From the NCBI RefSeq assembly GCF_007655135.1, contig NC_045130.1, positions 17,613,363 through 17,677,362 on the forward strand: a DNA stretch of 64,000 bases, read 5' to 3'. Each line of letters begins with the position of its first letter. The stretch's first letter is position 1. A program made the position numbers and the translations under genes. Below, in pieces: positions 1 through 12,750 of the stretch. This DNA is from Punica granatum. Lineage: Eukaryota > Streptophyta > Magnoliopsida > Myrtales > Lythraceae. The notes beneath the pieces are model-generated. The model had not been told where the DNA came from, searched no databases, and worked only from the letters and a program-made list of their open reading frames with translations.

Positions 1-455
1 TAGAACACAAGATCTCGATGGTGGTGGCTCGCCCCATTCTCTCTCTCTTCGAAGAGAGAGAAAAAGGATACGTTGGAAAATTCCCGGAGGTGGTGGTCAT
101 GATTGGGCCACCACGCAACCACCACCTCCCAAAATCAATAACGACAGGGGGAGGGCTGAGTCGCCTCTTCCCTCTCTCTATTGGGTCTGATTGTTGAGGG
201 ATGGACTGAATTGCAAGTAAATAAAAACTTTGAGGGCACCGGTTTAATAAATGAAGAAAAGCTTCCATGCTGAGCAAACCAGTAAAAAAATGACTGAATG
301 ATTAATTAGGTCCCCATCTACTTAATCATTTAGTACCTTTTTTAACCTAAGCCAATTTAGTTAAGTCATTTTTTAGTGTTTATCAAACCAACTCAGTTTC
401 ATTAAGTGTTGAATGATTAAATTTGAAGGTTATTTTGTATTATCAAATAAATGCT
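1..455. repeat. Partial copy of a dispersed repeat (right part)
   Basis: The stretch from about 120 to 455 closely matches 22,790-23,082. Both share a GC-rich block with CTCTCTCTATTGGGTCTG, a block around GAAGAAAAGC, and an AT-rich end around AAGTGTTGAATGATTAAAT. The left part would lie outside the window, so this is a truncated view of the element described at 22,315-23,082. No reading frame is conserved between the copies. The match is read directly; the transposon class is not determined. Confidence 0.6.
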
Positions 456-1364
456 ATATGTCTTTTTTATTGACGGAAAGAGATGCATGTTACTCGCACA
501 AGTATGTTTCAGCATGCCAAAGAAAAAAGGGGACTGATCATGGATCGGTTGATAAACGAATATACTAGTAATATTTATCCAATTCACGTTATTATTTCTC
601 CCTCTCTCTCTCTCTCTTAGTTTTGCTGGTATTGCAAGGAGATAAAGTCAAACCCCCATCTTGAATATTGAAGAAAGAGATATAAATACAAGTGCATTAA
701 ATAGTGACCTAACTATAAATATATACAATTAATTCATACTAACAGATAAATAAATAAATAATAAAGTAAATATATATTCTAGAAGTATATATACATATAA
801 AAGTCTATTTTGATAATTGTTTAAATAATTATTGGATAAACAAGTGACCGTATATTTGTTTAGATATACAAAAAAGTCTATCTTTGTTAATTTACTTAAA
901 TTTTTTATATGATTGAAATACGATTCAATTTTTTACTTCACATAATTTTACACATTTAATGTAGTTATAATTAATAATTATAATTAATAAATAGATTTGA
1001 AAAAGATTCACTTTTAGAGTTAAATATTTTTCTTATTATATTTAGAGTCTTAATGCATAGCTGATTCCGTCAATTGTTGTCAAACTAACTAGCTCTAAAA
1101 AATAATGCAGACACACTTTGATACGTGCAGTGTTCCTTTGTGTTGTGTTGGAGGTCAAGATACAAAAGTCCCCTTCCTAGCACGTGGAAGAACGTGATAT
1201 AATTTAGGAGGGTGGGAAAGTTTGCAAAATTGTTATGTGACGTATGCTTGTGTCACGGACAGACCATGCGGTATGGACATCAGGGCACATCCTGAAATTG
1301 ACGCGGGCAATTTCCCTAGTTTATATAAAAGGGCTTGGTCCTATGAGACCCAATTATATATGAA
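456..1364. other. AT-rich spacer, no gene seen
   Basis: There is no open frame of note. The stretch holds a CT microsatellite near 600-617 and long A/T runs. A TATA-like TTTATATAAAA lies near 1320 but no coding sequence follows it. Confidence 0.6.
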
Positions 1365-2138
1365 CTAGTTTTTGGCTCGGTGGCTTACACGATTTTTTTT
1401 AAAGAAATGTTTATTTTGATTTCTACAGTTTAATTTTAATGAATGAATATGTGAAATAATTCTAATTGATATGATTGATTCTAAAATTACATATTTTAAT
1501 AATAATTATGTACTTTACAAATATTTTTAAATTATTCATTAAAATTGAAAGTTAATAGAATATGTTTTTAGAGATAAGTAATTTCCAAAAAAATAAAAAA
1601 AAATCTCTCATTAGATTTTATGAATTATTTCTCATTTTATAGATTTTTATGTATGTCCACGTCAATCCTAGTATTCAGATTACTTATTTTAGTAAACTAA
1701 AAGAATAACTAATAATAACTTTCTAATGGAGATTCTTCAACATATATATCACATAATGGACTTGTTATAAGTTTTTAAACAAAATATCATATTTATAATT
1801 AATTGTATATATATTGAAATACATATAAATATATTTATATGAATCTAGTAAGAGTTCGTTGATTAAAAGAATTTATTTATGAAACTGAAAATTATCTATT
1901 TAATATATGCTTATATTAGTTAATTGAATAGATATCATAATTCCACTTATTGTGTAGAATTAAACTATTCATAATTGATTGTGCACATATTGAAATCGTT
2001 GTAATTATGTTTATATGAATTAATTGTATAAATATTTACATTAATTTAATTTCACATATTTCATAATTAAACCATAAAATAATATTTATTTTATAATTTT
2101 ATCCCTATTTATTAGTTTGTAGTCAAGTTTATATTTAT
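1365..2138 (-). mobile_element. Helitron-like non-autonomous element (candidate)
   Basis: On the minus strand the stretch ends in CTAG (plus 1365-1368) followed by T, as Helitron 3' ends do, but the preceding hairpin is poor. The opposite end carries the module AAACTTGACTACAAACTAA/AATAGGG. The same module recurs at about 4785-4830, 5036-5090, 18,901-18,943 and 19,650-19,700 and looks like a shared 5' end. Helitrons classically start TC, end CTRR-T and leave no TSD. Here the TC start is degraded, so the call rests on the repeated module and the CTAG end. Confidence 0.35.
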
Positions 2139-2139
2139 A

Positions 2140-2180
2140 CTAGGTTTTTAAGTCTGTGCAATACACTGATTTATAAAGAA
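2140..2180 (-). mobile_element. Second Helitron-like 3' end, adjacent to the first element
   Basis: The plus-strand text CTAGGTTTTTAAGTCTGTGC followed by AATACACTG reads on the minus strand as a short hairpin (GTG...CAC) ending in CTAG then T. It abuts the preceding element at a single A, as if two elements had inserted head to tail. Its far end is not located. Confidence 0.35.
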
Positions 2181-2499
2181 TAATTTATACTAAAGAATTG
2201 AATTTATGAATATAAAATAATAAATTAAAATCAACAATTATTATACAAGAAGTTATTATAGATCCTATAATGAGACTATAGAGCAAGTGGGCCACTTTTT
2301 CCCACTAGCCATGTTCTTTTTTTTTTTTAATTTAAATTTCTTTTCTTTTATAATATTTTAATTTTACTTTTTCCAATGCGCTTTTGAACTGATCAGACCA
2401 AGGTAACAGGTAATCCATTAACCCGTGAAGGCTAATAATCTAGTCATTGTAATCGGACCTTCTATTTAGGATAAATGGAATGTTTTTTCCCTCAAATTT

Positions 2500-2920
2500 T
2501 ATGTTATGACTTATGAGTAGGGACCATTTTCTCACTCTTAGGTATCTAATTTTTTATTTCTAATTCCTACTTTTCTAAAGCTCTTCGACCACCCAAATTA
2601 GAGTATCCTACTTTCATGTAATTCAGAGATTCAATAAGCAATTGATATTTCACGATTAAATGATTAGGTGAAAAGACCAATGGTTATGATGAAATCTCTT
2701 TTTTTTTTCCAAATTTTAGATTGTGAATTAGAAACCTTTTCTTATCCCCGGGTATCTATTTTTTTTTGTTTCTAATTCCCATATTTTTTAAAGCTCTTCG
2801 ACCCTCGAATTCAGAGTATCATATTTTCACATAATTTAGTAGATTCAACAAGCAATTGATATTATATTTCACGATTAAACCATCGGGTGAAAGGACCGAT
2901 CGTTATGACGAGACCAGTTA
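2500..2920. repeat. Tandem duplication, about 210 bp x 2
   Basis: The motif GGTATCTA at 2541 recurs at 2751, and the blocks around AAAGCTCTTCGACC, TTCAACAAGCAATTGATAT and GGTGAAA-GACC recur with the same 210-bp offset. The two units are diverged (many substitutions), so the duplication is not recent. No coding content. Confidence 0.7.
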
Positions 2921-2939
2921 TTTCGAAAAGTATTAATTG

Positions 2940-3384
2940 CCTAAAAAAATACAAAATTTTCATATTTTATCAATTTTAGTACGAATTTTTTTCTGCACCT
3001 ATAATTGCACGAACTATCAATTTGATATCAATTTTAGCACGCCTAAACTTTTTTGTTAATTTAAACGAGAATATATGGTCACACCCTTCGATCGAGATAG
3101 CCGAGGTCGCCGGCTACCTTATAAGGGTGGCGGTGGGCCCCAATGAGGCTCTCATTTCTCGACTGCCATCATCGCCCTAATTGGAGCTATCAGAGACTTT
3201 TGCCTTCATGGGCAACCCCGATTGGGCGGACGGTAGTTGTCGTTCAAGCCCACCGATCGAAAAAATGGAGGTTGTGCTAATATTAATATCAAATTGATTG
3301 TTTGTGGATTTTTAAGCCAAAAAAAAAAGTTCGAGCTAGAATTGATAAAACGTAAAAGTTTGTGTTTTTTTATGCAATTAACCA
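2940..3384. mobile_element. Mutator-type foldback element with 9-bp TSD
   Basis: The element is flanked by the perfect 9-bp direct repeat TTTCGAAAA at 2931-2939 and 3385-3393. Its ends are inverted repeats of more than 100 bp: the left end TATTAATTGCCTAAAAAAAT corresponds to the complement of the right end around GCAATTAACCA. The centre (about 3080-3260) is GC-rich and unlike the AT-rich arms. Long terminal inverted repeats with a 9-bp TSD are the hallmark of Mutator-like elements. There is no transposase, so it is non-autonomous. Confidence 0.7.
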
Positions 3385-3960
3385 TTTCGAAAAAAATAGT
3401 TCTTTCTCCAACTTTTATCTATATTTATCCCTATGTGTATAAGTTTTTCCCACTAATTTTTTTTATGATTATATCTATGTATACAAATAGTGTCACCCAT
3501 GGAAACAAACCTCTAGCATTCCCAAATAAGTATAGAGTCGCGTTTTTTTCATCACTATCATGTACAAGCATTTCTAATTTTTCCCAAATATTATAAGATT
3601 CGAGACAATGTGTTCTGCTTATCCTCTGTATCTATTATCTTTTTCTAAAAAATTATACATATTTCCTACACTTTATTTTTCTTTACAAATAATTATATAT
3701 TTCTTTTGATGAGTATTCTTTATTTTCATTCATTGACTGACACCTTCTATATTATATCTTTTTAAAGATTACCTTGTACCTTTATCTTTTCGCGTTATAA
3801 GTACTACTTTTTTCTCCATTTACCAATATAAGAAGACCCAATCATGAAAGTTGATTGTCATTGTTAATTTAACTTTCATAAATATATAAATTGGGAATAT
3901 TCTTTTTTTAATAGAAAATATTCTCATTTAATTAATGTCATTTGTAAAATTTCAAATCAT
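3385..3960. other. AT-rich spacer, no gene seen
   Basis: Open frames here are short and partly run into the arm of the preceding foldback element. They show no recognisable protein. Confidence 0.6.
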
Positions 3961-4007
3961 TTAATGCAGTTCTTGGACCCGCATCGAAGCGCGGACATCA
4001 TGCCTAG
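3961..4007 (+). mobile_element. Helitron-like 3' terminus
   Basis: A GC-rich hairpin (CCGC at 3979-3982 pairs with GCGG at 3991-3994) is followed about ten bases on by CTAG at 4004-4007 and then T. This matches the usual Helitron 3' end. The body would lie to the left, but its 5' end is not identified. Confidence 0.45.
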
Positions 4008-4559
4008 TGATTATGAATTAGAATGTTTATTAATATCTTTTGAAATAGTTATCATTATTGATATTGTTAGTGAAAGATTGAGAAAAAATTATAAATTTTA
4101 AAAAGATTTAGAAAAAAAGTATCCATAATCAAAATCTTTGAGGTATAAATTATATAAATAAAAGTAAGAGAATATAAAAAAATTATATAATTTTGAGAGA
4201 AACAACACGATTCATTTTGGTGTTTAGAATCTTTATTCATGATGAACCATTTTTGTAGGCTTTGATGGAAATATGCCAATTGAACGATACTTAAAAAAGA
4301 GAAGTTAATTTAGAATTATAAATTAATTGAAAGAAATTATTTAATTTACCTTATAAATATTTTCCCCAATAGACACCCGAACCAAGAGCTTGCAGTGAAA
4401 TTGGCGAAACAACCTCACCACATGCATATGTGCTCTAAAACAGACTTATATAAATATATCTATACAATTAAAATAATTCAAACTTGATTGCCATAATAAT
4501 ACCATTTCTCTTAATAGTGATTATTTCTTCGTATTTGACTTGAATCCTTCTTAGTCCTG

Positions 4560-5092
4560 CTTTGAATATTATTTTCATTTTCATAAATGCTATTACCAAT
4601 TACAATAATAAGCGTCATTATTTAACTTTTTATTTACATAATTATAAGTATTTATAAATAAGTGATTTGAATTAGTAATTTCTTTATTTTCATATTTGCT
4701 AATATTAATTTCAATAATATGTATTATTAATTTTAATATAACATATTAATCTATACATTAGTAAGACATTTACTATTATACCCCTATTTATTATGGCTTC
4801 ATCAAGTTTATATATTATATATTTCAATATATGCTACTACTAATTACAATAATAGGTGATATTATTTAATTTTTATTTATGTAATTATAAATTTTCGTAA
4901 TTTTTGTCTTTAAGTGATTTGAATTAGTAATTTCTTTATTTTCATATTTGCTAGTATTAATTACAATAATATGTATTATTATTTAATTTTTATAAAACAT
5001 ATTAATCTATATATTAGTAAGACATTTACGATTATATCTCAGTTTATTATTGCGCAGTCAGATTTACATATTATATAGATATATAGATTATA
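4560..5092. repeat. AT-rich tandem duplication, about 252 bp x 2
   Basis: The block beginning ATTAGTAATTTCTTTATTTT at 4671 recurs at 4923. It includes the shared run TAGTAAGACATTTAC and the Helitron-5'-like module (CTATTTATT...CAAGTTTATATATT) near 4790 and 5040. It is probably two related AT-rich transposon copies in tandem. Confidence 0.55.
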
Positions 5093-7523
5093 TGCTCTAT
5101 TGCATGCACTGGCGCCTGCCCTTTCGTGCTGGCAATCTCACATGTCCCTCTTGTCAATGTGGGGCTCATTACCTATCGATCATTCTTCTTCCCACATAAA
5201 TCCACATCCATTAGAAAATCTCTCGGTTCGATCTTAATTACATATTCTTGCATTAGATTATACCGATAGCGCTCCTACATGATATTGCACAATCTTGTAC
5301 CACTTTTACGTTCACAATGGCATATCGATCGACAACACCATATATAACATCCAAACTCGAAAAATATTTAATAAATAAGCAAAAATGTGCGCGTGACTGA
5401 ACTTTTTTCCGAGGGAGCAGCCGTGGGTCGTGTCTGTTCCGTGTGGGCAGGGCACCATGTGAAAGCTTAACGCCTCATTTTTTAGATCCAAAAATTATTC
5501 CAGACAAAAAGTTATTTTTATATATGTGTTGACGTTGACGGGCTTTGACCACGCGAATCGCCACTCTCCAAATAGACCGCCAGCTGGAGCCTCCTTCTCG
5601 TCACAGTTGGCCCCACCATGATCCGGAAAAGCTGAGGGGGTAAAAATGAGAGAGAGTTATATAAAATTGTCAAAAACTCTCGTGTAATTTTCTCTTTTCT
5701 CCCTTTTATTTTGTCTCCATTTTTCACGATCGGGGGTAAACCTAACAGAGGAAGCTCGATCGTGGGAGGCCCCAATACTCCATAAAAGGTAATTCAATCA
5801 GTACATAATATAATAAATAAATATGCCTATGTGTGTATACGTGTCATATACACATATTTACTAAAAAACTAAAAAAAATAAAACGCCATTTTATGATAAG
5901 TGATCACAGCGGGGCCCGGACTACTGCCTGTCGGGATTATAAATCTGGGGGGGTCATTGGAAGATAACGACATTTCTTGGACCAACTTTCTGTTCTGATG
6001 TTCATAGTCTTGTCATCACAATAATAATTATATAAGACTAAGTAGCTCGGAAAAAAGATGTCCCGAATTTCGATCGTCAACGTCATATTTACTGATGACA
6101 AAATTCTCTCGACCCAAGTTGGCTAGTATTAGCGAATCATAACCACAACGTAAACGAGATGGGAAACACAGGTCAGCATTTCGCCGACTTCGAATCGGTG
6201 TCTCCCTGCCCGTAGTCTTGCTTTTCTGTCACTAAGGTGTCATAGGCAAGGAAAATGATAAAATGATTTTACTCCATATTGATAATGAATCGGCGAGGTA
6301 TAACTAATAGGACAAGACCAACATGTGTTAATACACAATACCAACGTGATTAACACGTAACTGTTTACTCATTACAATCTAATTTGATATTTTTTCATGT
6401 CACGTGTTGAGATCAGATTGTCAGAAATTTCTTAGTAAGCAATCTCTCCTTATTGATATATATCATCATTCATTGGAATATTGGGCTGATCAGAAAACCC
6501 TACATGGAGTTGACGACCTCAAATATTTGCTTAGGAGGGAAAAGTGGCCGAATGCCCTCGGTAATATTCTTCATTAATGGGCCTGAACGTAGATCTGCTT
6601 AGTTCTTCTCCTTCAAGAACATGGGGCCCAGTAAAGGCCCAAACACTGATAGCCCATAAAATATCTGGGATGATTCAACCCGTCCATTTGGGCCCAAAAA
6701 CCCAAGTCAATACACCAAAGTCCAACGGCAACTGTGTTTCTGCGTGCGCGCGCGCGCGCGCGTGTATAACCCAAGCTTATTTATTCGACGAATTCAAGTT
6801 TTAGACATCATTATTCCTTCGATGTTCTATGCCATATGATTGATCGGTTTTACTCCTTAGGTTAAATCCATATAAGCCTAGAAGTGGAATCCCGAACATC
6901 CATTCGAGTGGCATGTGGCATGTTGGGAAAGAGATAAATGGCTCACCAATATTGAATTGTCCTGCTGTCTGATCGAAGAAATGGAACTCAAGTTGATGAG
7001 CTCAAATAAAAATTTGATCTTGTGGAAACCAACTGCGGTACCTCGATCTCCATAACTTACTATATCTACTGTCAACATTACGGATCTAGCAACATATAAG
7101 ATTATTATGATCAGCTCGAAATGTGCAAACAAAAACGACTTAAAATTGTTGGGGCTCGTGTTGACTAGGGAAGAATCTTATTAGCTTACACACAGCTAGC
7201 ATAGCATATGTAAGGATTATATGGGCGGCGAAGTAAGTGTCAGATAAGACACGGTAAAATTGTGCTCGAATCCGGGGAGCAAAAGTTTTTTCTTTATACA
7301 AAGTGTATATATATATATATATATTGAGAGTCTATTTTATTATAAGTTCAGGGCTCAAGGCAAAGTAAAGTTTCTCATCGTTTTTAATCACTCCAAGGCC
7401 ATTGAAAAATCATACGAAGGGAAGGAATTTACTTGCTAAGTTCATCCTCCTGTTGATAAAATCCCCTCAAATTAATTACTAAATCAGAGACCAGAAGCTT
7501 ACTTATTTATATTTTATGAGATC

Positions 7524-7557
<34 letters not shown>

Positions 7558-9406
7558 AATAATAAATTTTAGTATATGCACCGTTTACGAGTGGAATATG
7601 CGGTTTGTAGATTGGTATCAGGGAAGAATCACCGATTACCTCCTTTTGCTGCGGGTTTGTGAAGAATCCTCATTATCGCTTGAGGGAAAAAAAAAATCAT
7701 TGATCACCATATATGACCACCACGAGACCTTAAATTAATTTGGTCTTTAAGTAATTAATTTTGCAAAGTAATCGTAGCTTTGCAGGAAAAGTGTATAATT
7801 TGTATGATAAGAAAGCTCGTACAACGGATCAGCAATCTGACACTTTAGTCCATTCAGCCATATACGTAGTCATATTATTAAACTTTTTATTACAGGGTAC
7901 ATCTCCCTTCATATAACGTTTAACATAATAACCGGAGCATACACAAATAGACATTACTTATTTCATACGAGTCAATATCTATTTCAATTATGCGAAACAA
8001 CAAAGGAGAGGATGTATTAATACTAAGACGTTTAATATATATGCTGCAGTTCCAACACGGATCAGTGATATGGGTTGTTTCTAGTTTCTTATTTGTTGAA
8101 AATATTATGTAGATAAGTTTACCTTATTATTTCGCTCAAACTTGCTTTTTCTTAGCACAAGTTAATATAATTTCTCTGAACGAATGTTTAAGCACACTAC
8201 CAATCGAAAATAAAAATAAAAATTAAGCACACTTGCAAAAAGCAAGAAAATTAATCTACGGTTGGCCTTTGTCTGATCAATCTATATTGTCTTAGAGCTT
8301 AATACAACGGCACCCGTTCTTGCCTCTAAATCCTGACTAAGTTAAACTTTCTCATCATAAAAAAAAATAATATTTATTTAATATTCTCAATATCTGAAAA
8401 ATTCAAACAATCACGTAATTGGAATGGTCGTACGCATACCCATGAATTCAGGACATGGGCCAAAATTATATATATTGAATTAAATACAACAATTTTGTGG
8501 CGTACGTCATGCATGGAGTTCGACTCTTGACTTGAAAAAAAGGATCTCATGCAAATTTCATGCAGATGCTTCCCATCCATGCACAAATAAATTCATACTC
8601 ACTCGAATCATCCCTTCAAGAAAAATAAAATAAAATCAGTCACTTTGACTTCAAGAACAACCAAACACAATATTATGTGACATTGCCCGCAGTTGACATT
8701 ATTCCAGAGTTATCACTTTAGAATTAATTGTTGAAAAAAATAATTAATCAAAACCAAGAACTTGGAAAAAGAAATATTCAACTTGAATAGAGTATATATT
8801 TAACTGTTTTTTTTTTGTCTTAAGTATAAAATGCTTCCAATAAATTTCGATCCATATACTGCAAGTCAAGTTCACCTAGATACCGATAATACAGTTTATC
8901 AATTGCATGAAATCTCGTCGTTTAATATCTAAAATTGATTACGAATATTAGCGCCACTCATAGTAAAGGATTTCATAAAACAAAGAACGAAAATCAACTT
9001 GCATTATGGCCGGAAAGATACTTATATATTTTGGCGCACCCAAAAGGAAGATGGAATATATTTTCTACGAACGGATTGAATAAATCCACATAATTTAGCA
9101 TTATCTATATAATTATAAAATATTGATTTTGGAATTAAATACATGTAAATAAAGTACATGTATATGACATCATTTTTATTCTTCCTGCCCACAGAAGAAT
9201 AAAATTCGACTAATAATGGAACCACTGCGACAATTATTATCAAACACTACATAGGAATATTAGATCAAACTTTAATCCAAAAGTCAGAATTTATAATCCA
9301 TCAGACATGCCCATTCCTTATAGCATGAGAATATCAACTCATCTCTTTTTCTTTGCAAATCGAAGTAATAGAGAATAAATAACCTTTAATCGAAGTAATT
9401 TTATAT
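5093..9406. other. Gene-free spacer with microsatellites
   Basis: No supported gene. It contains a TA repeat at about 7306-7324, an AC/AT repeat at about 7525-7552, and the alternating GC tract listed separately. Several short open frames (for example 5518-5775 and 6878-7132) have no recognisable protein, no codon pattern and no homologous context. Confidence 0.6.
6741..6766. repeat. Alternating (GC)n tract
   Basis: A purine-pyrimidine alternating run of about 26 bases, mostly CG dinucleotides, flanked by TG/GT steps. Such tracts can adopt Z-DNA. It is isolated in otherwise AT-rich DNA. Confidence 0.9.
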
Positions 9407-9415
9407 ATTCTTAAT

Positions 9416-9755
9416 GGGAAAAAGACATTTTTAGTCCTATAAATTTAGCTTTCGATCAATTTTAATCCTCTAAGTTTTAAAAAGTACCGAATTAGTTATA
9501 TACGTTTGATTCGTAAGGCAATTTTAGTCTATTTCGTGACTTATATGATAACAAATGTCTTTTTTTTTCAAAACTTACAGGACCACACTTTAATTGAAAT
9601 CCAACTTATAGGACCAAAAATGCATTTTTCAAAACTTATAAGACCAAAATTATCTTACTGAGTAAACGTATAAGACTGATTTAATAGTTTTAAATCTTAT
9701 AGAATCAAAATTGACTGAATACCAAGCTTATAGGACCAAAAATATCTCTTTTTCT
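9416..9755. mobile_element. Mutator-type foldback element, 340 bp
   Basis: The left arm starts GGGAAAAAGACATTTTTAGTC and the right arm is its diverged inverted copy, with arms of about 115 bp. Near-identical 9-bp flanks (ATTCTTAAT at 9407-9415, TTTCTTAAT at 9756-9764, one mismatch) look like the insertion footprint. The start resembles the other GGGAAAA-type foldback at 39,618. Non-autonomous. Confidence 0.6.
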
Positions 9756-9764
9756 TTTCTTAAT

Positions 9765-12572
9765 TGCTAATAAACCGTTCTTTTTTTTCTTCTCTCATGA
9801 AATTTTAAGATCTTTACAATGTTGTGGAGTTGAGTAGGCAGTAGTATTGCTACATCCCGGAGAGCTAGCCTAGTACACACAAGATGAAAGTCGAGAAGAA
9901 AATTATGGACGTTTTGGTTTTGTTATGGACCACATCAGCATTGCGAATCGAAAACGCACGTGTCGAGAACGAGACAAGCAACGTGGAAAGTCGAATTCAA
10001 TTATTTGTTTAGAGGACCACAACAGTTGATATGAAATATATCATATGGCGCTCGAATCAGCCCACCCAACTTGGGGGTGTGCCTTCTTTACTCTCCATTT
10101 ACACTCCAATAAGTAGTGGAAAACACAGAATATGTCCAAACGCAACAAGATGTAGATCTTAGGGGAAAATAACTTTAAACTGTACCTTTAATTAGTAGCA
10201 ACAAAATCTGACCACTTGCCGATTTAGTATATTCATTAATTTCTATAGAAAGATTTCCAATTTTTTTGCGCGAAAAGAAAATTAAAATTGATTGTGAGAG
10301 TTTTACCTCTTAGTGAGCTAAGTCGGCTCGATAAGATTAATCGGAGCATGTTGGGCTTCTGGATATATACCATGTTTCACACTAGAAAAAACAATTTAAT
10401 TGAGAAAACATATGATGTTCACATGTGTTTCGTTTATTTTTATTCATTGTACGTATTCATACGGTGGTCAAATATCAACGGCCGCTCGAGGTCACTTAAG
10501 TCCTGCTCTGGTTCGGAGCAATTTCCTCCTAAGGCATGACATCAAGTCGAATCTGTTCATCAATAAACACAGACATATACATATTTATCTACAAATATAT
10601 ATTATATTACTTTGCATGAAGACAAATTTTCGGAAAAGCTCGAAATATACTTTATTTGTGGTGTTCTACATTTTTTTCTAAGATTTTCTTTGTGAATGCA
10701 TTGGCATGGTCGGACTCAGAGCCACATTCACCGTTTCCTAATTAATATAATCCTCAAAAGAAAATGTCCATCAACCCTGTGCTCAAAAGTTCATGAGAAA
10801 ACATTAAAAAAAAAGAAAAAAAAAGAGAAGTTAATTTTATACTGGGGAAAATTAAAGATTCGGAACCAAAACCGAGGAGGCACGTATCGAAGTGGACTAG
10901 AGCATCTTCAATTTATAACACAAGTCTCCTATTTAAATTGAACTATAGTAATTTGGATAAGTTAATAAAATAATAATATTGGAGGAATATTATGAGTCAT
11001 ATTGGGCAGTGTCATTTCGATGGCTTTTTTTGGGAGAAATTGTTTATTTATGTCTGGTTGGGTTGAAAAATATGCCAAAGTGAAAATCGCAATATAGATA
11101 TATTCACATATAATATAGTCTAGTGATGATTCATCTTCTCCGTATTCCACAAAAATAAATGCAGCTCGCAAGGCTAACACAAATTGTTCTTGATTTTTTT
11201 TCATATCCCCCATGCATGTCGGCATATATGGAGTTTTCAATTCTTAGCATTATCCTCTAATAATTTTTCACCCGGCCAAGGGGATGGAATGAAAAGTTTA
11301 AAATGCAAATAGTGACCCTTTGTCATATATACTATATATATGCGTTTGATGTACGTTATATTGCATTTGTAATTTCAATAAGGTTAAACTTCATAGGATA
11401 ACCGAAACAAAAGGTTTGAGACTTGAGAGCTATGGTTCCGGGTCTCCCCAAAATCGACGTTTACGTTCTCAAGTTCCATTTATCCTTGTTTTGGATCATT
11501 TCTCCTCTTGTTGCATCTCGTCAGTATTGAATCCGTTCTTGAACCGGACGTAGAGTTTTAAGTTCACAATAATGTATGGGCTGAAGCTTCTGAAAGTTTT
11601 CTCGATCTAAAAGGGGGGGAAAAAATGCTAGTCGCCACCCCCCCTCTCTCCCAAAAAAAAAAAAGTTTGTATCCAAGAAAAAAAATGAAAATTGATAATA
11701 TTTTTATTCTCTCTTATATTCTTCTTCTTTTGATAGGTATTCTCTCTTATATTCTAGCTACTGCATCATATACACGCATGTGACTAAGCGTGACTCATTA
11801 ATTTTAGAGGGGGAAAGAAAATCCTCCACAAGTACTCTCTTATGAATATTGACCCAGTTCTTATATTATTAACATGTAACTTCAACAATGGGAAGCATAC
11901 GTTTCATTGTTAAATTATCAATCGTTGAAATTAGAAACGATCGAGGATTCACCCGAAGAGGATGAAAAAAAAAATGAAAAGGAAATGTGACGAATCCTTG
12001 GACTACTTTTATGGGTTCCTTTGCCCCCAACACATGTCACTAGCCACCCTAAATTAATAATGAAATGGAATTATTAAAAATCAAGAAATCATTCGAAACT
12101 CACGAATAAGCGTCGGTCTAATTAGATTAGAAGACCTTCAACAACCTCCACTAGCTAGTAATTATAACTCATCGTAATCAAAACTGACCTTTGCTCACAT
12201 TCCACACACCTTACGTACCTTAAGCTACTTATAGTTTTTCTTTTTTTTTTTGGTATATTAAGCTACTTATAGTTTGTTTAAATTAATTAGGATAACGTCA
12301 AGGTATTTAGCTTTGTATCTCCTACAACTCACCGCATCGATTCTATGAGTGCAATAGAGAATTAAAAGTACAAATGGTTTCATACGAAAAGAGCGAAAGC
12401 AATTTTATTGATAAGAATTCTTTATCTTATGACCTACTATTCTTCTTTTCCCTACCGCGGGTTCAACCCAGATGACGCCGCCGTAAAAGGAACTTGAAAT
12501 AATTAATGCAGGATATTCATAACCTGTATTTCATCAAAATAATTTCATTAAAAATTAATATAATAGAGAATT
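9765..12572. other. Gene-free spacer with a partial SINE
   Basis: No supported gene. About 10,285-10,385 (GAGAGTTTTACCTCTTAGTG and what follows) matches the 3' half of the SINE family described at 43,983, so it is probably a 5'-truncated copy. The rest is AT-rich with homopurine runs near 10,805 and 11,650-11,690. Confidence 0.5.
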
Positions 12573-12750
12573 AATGTGAATTGATTCAAAATGTTTAGTG
12601 TTTATTTCGTTTAAGTAAGATATTGAGTTTGAGTTTTTATAAATGTAAAAAATTTATGCTGGAAGAATTTTATCACTTAATGAATTGATTCGGTTCAATT
12701 AAATTAATCAGGATGTAAATGAATTTTCAAATATCAAAATTGAGGTTTAA
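12573..12750 (+). mobile_element. SINE-family copy (diverged, near full length)
   Basis: It aligns with the copy at 43,983-44,164 from the AATGTGA-TTG start, through the box-B-like block (GAGTTTGAGTTTTTATAAATG), to the AATTGATTCGG/AATTAATCAGG tail. The flanking duplication is not clear because both flanks are AT-rich and partly alike. An old copy. Confidence 0.5.
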
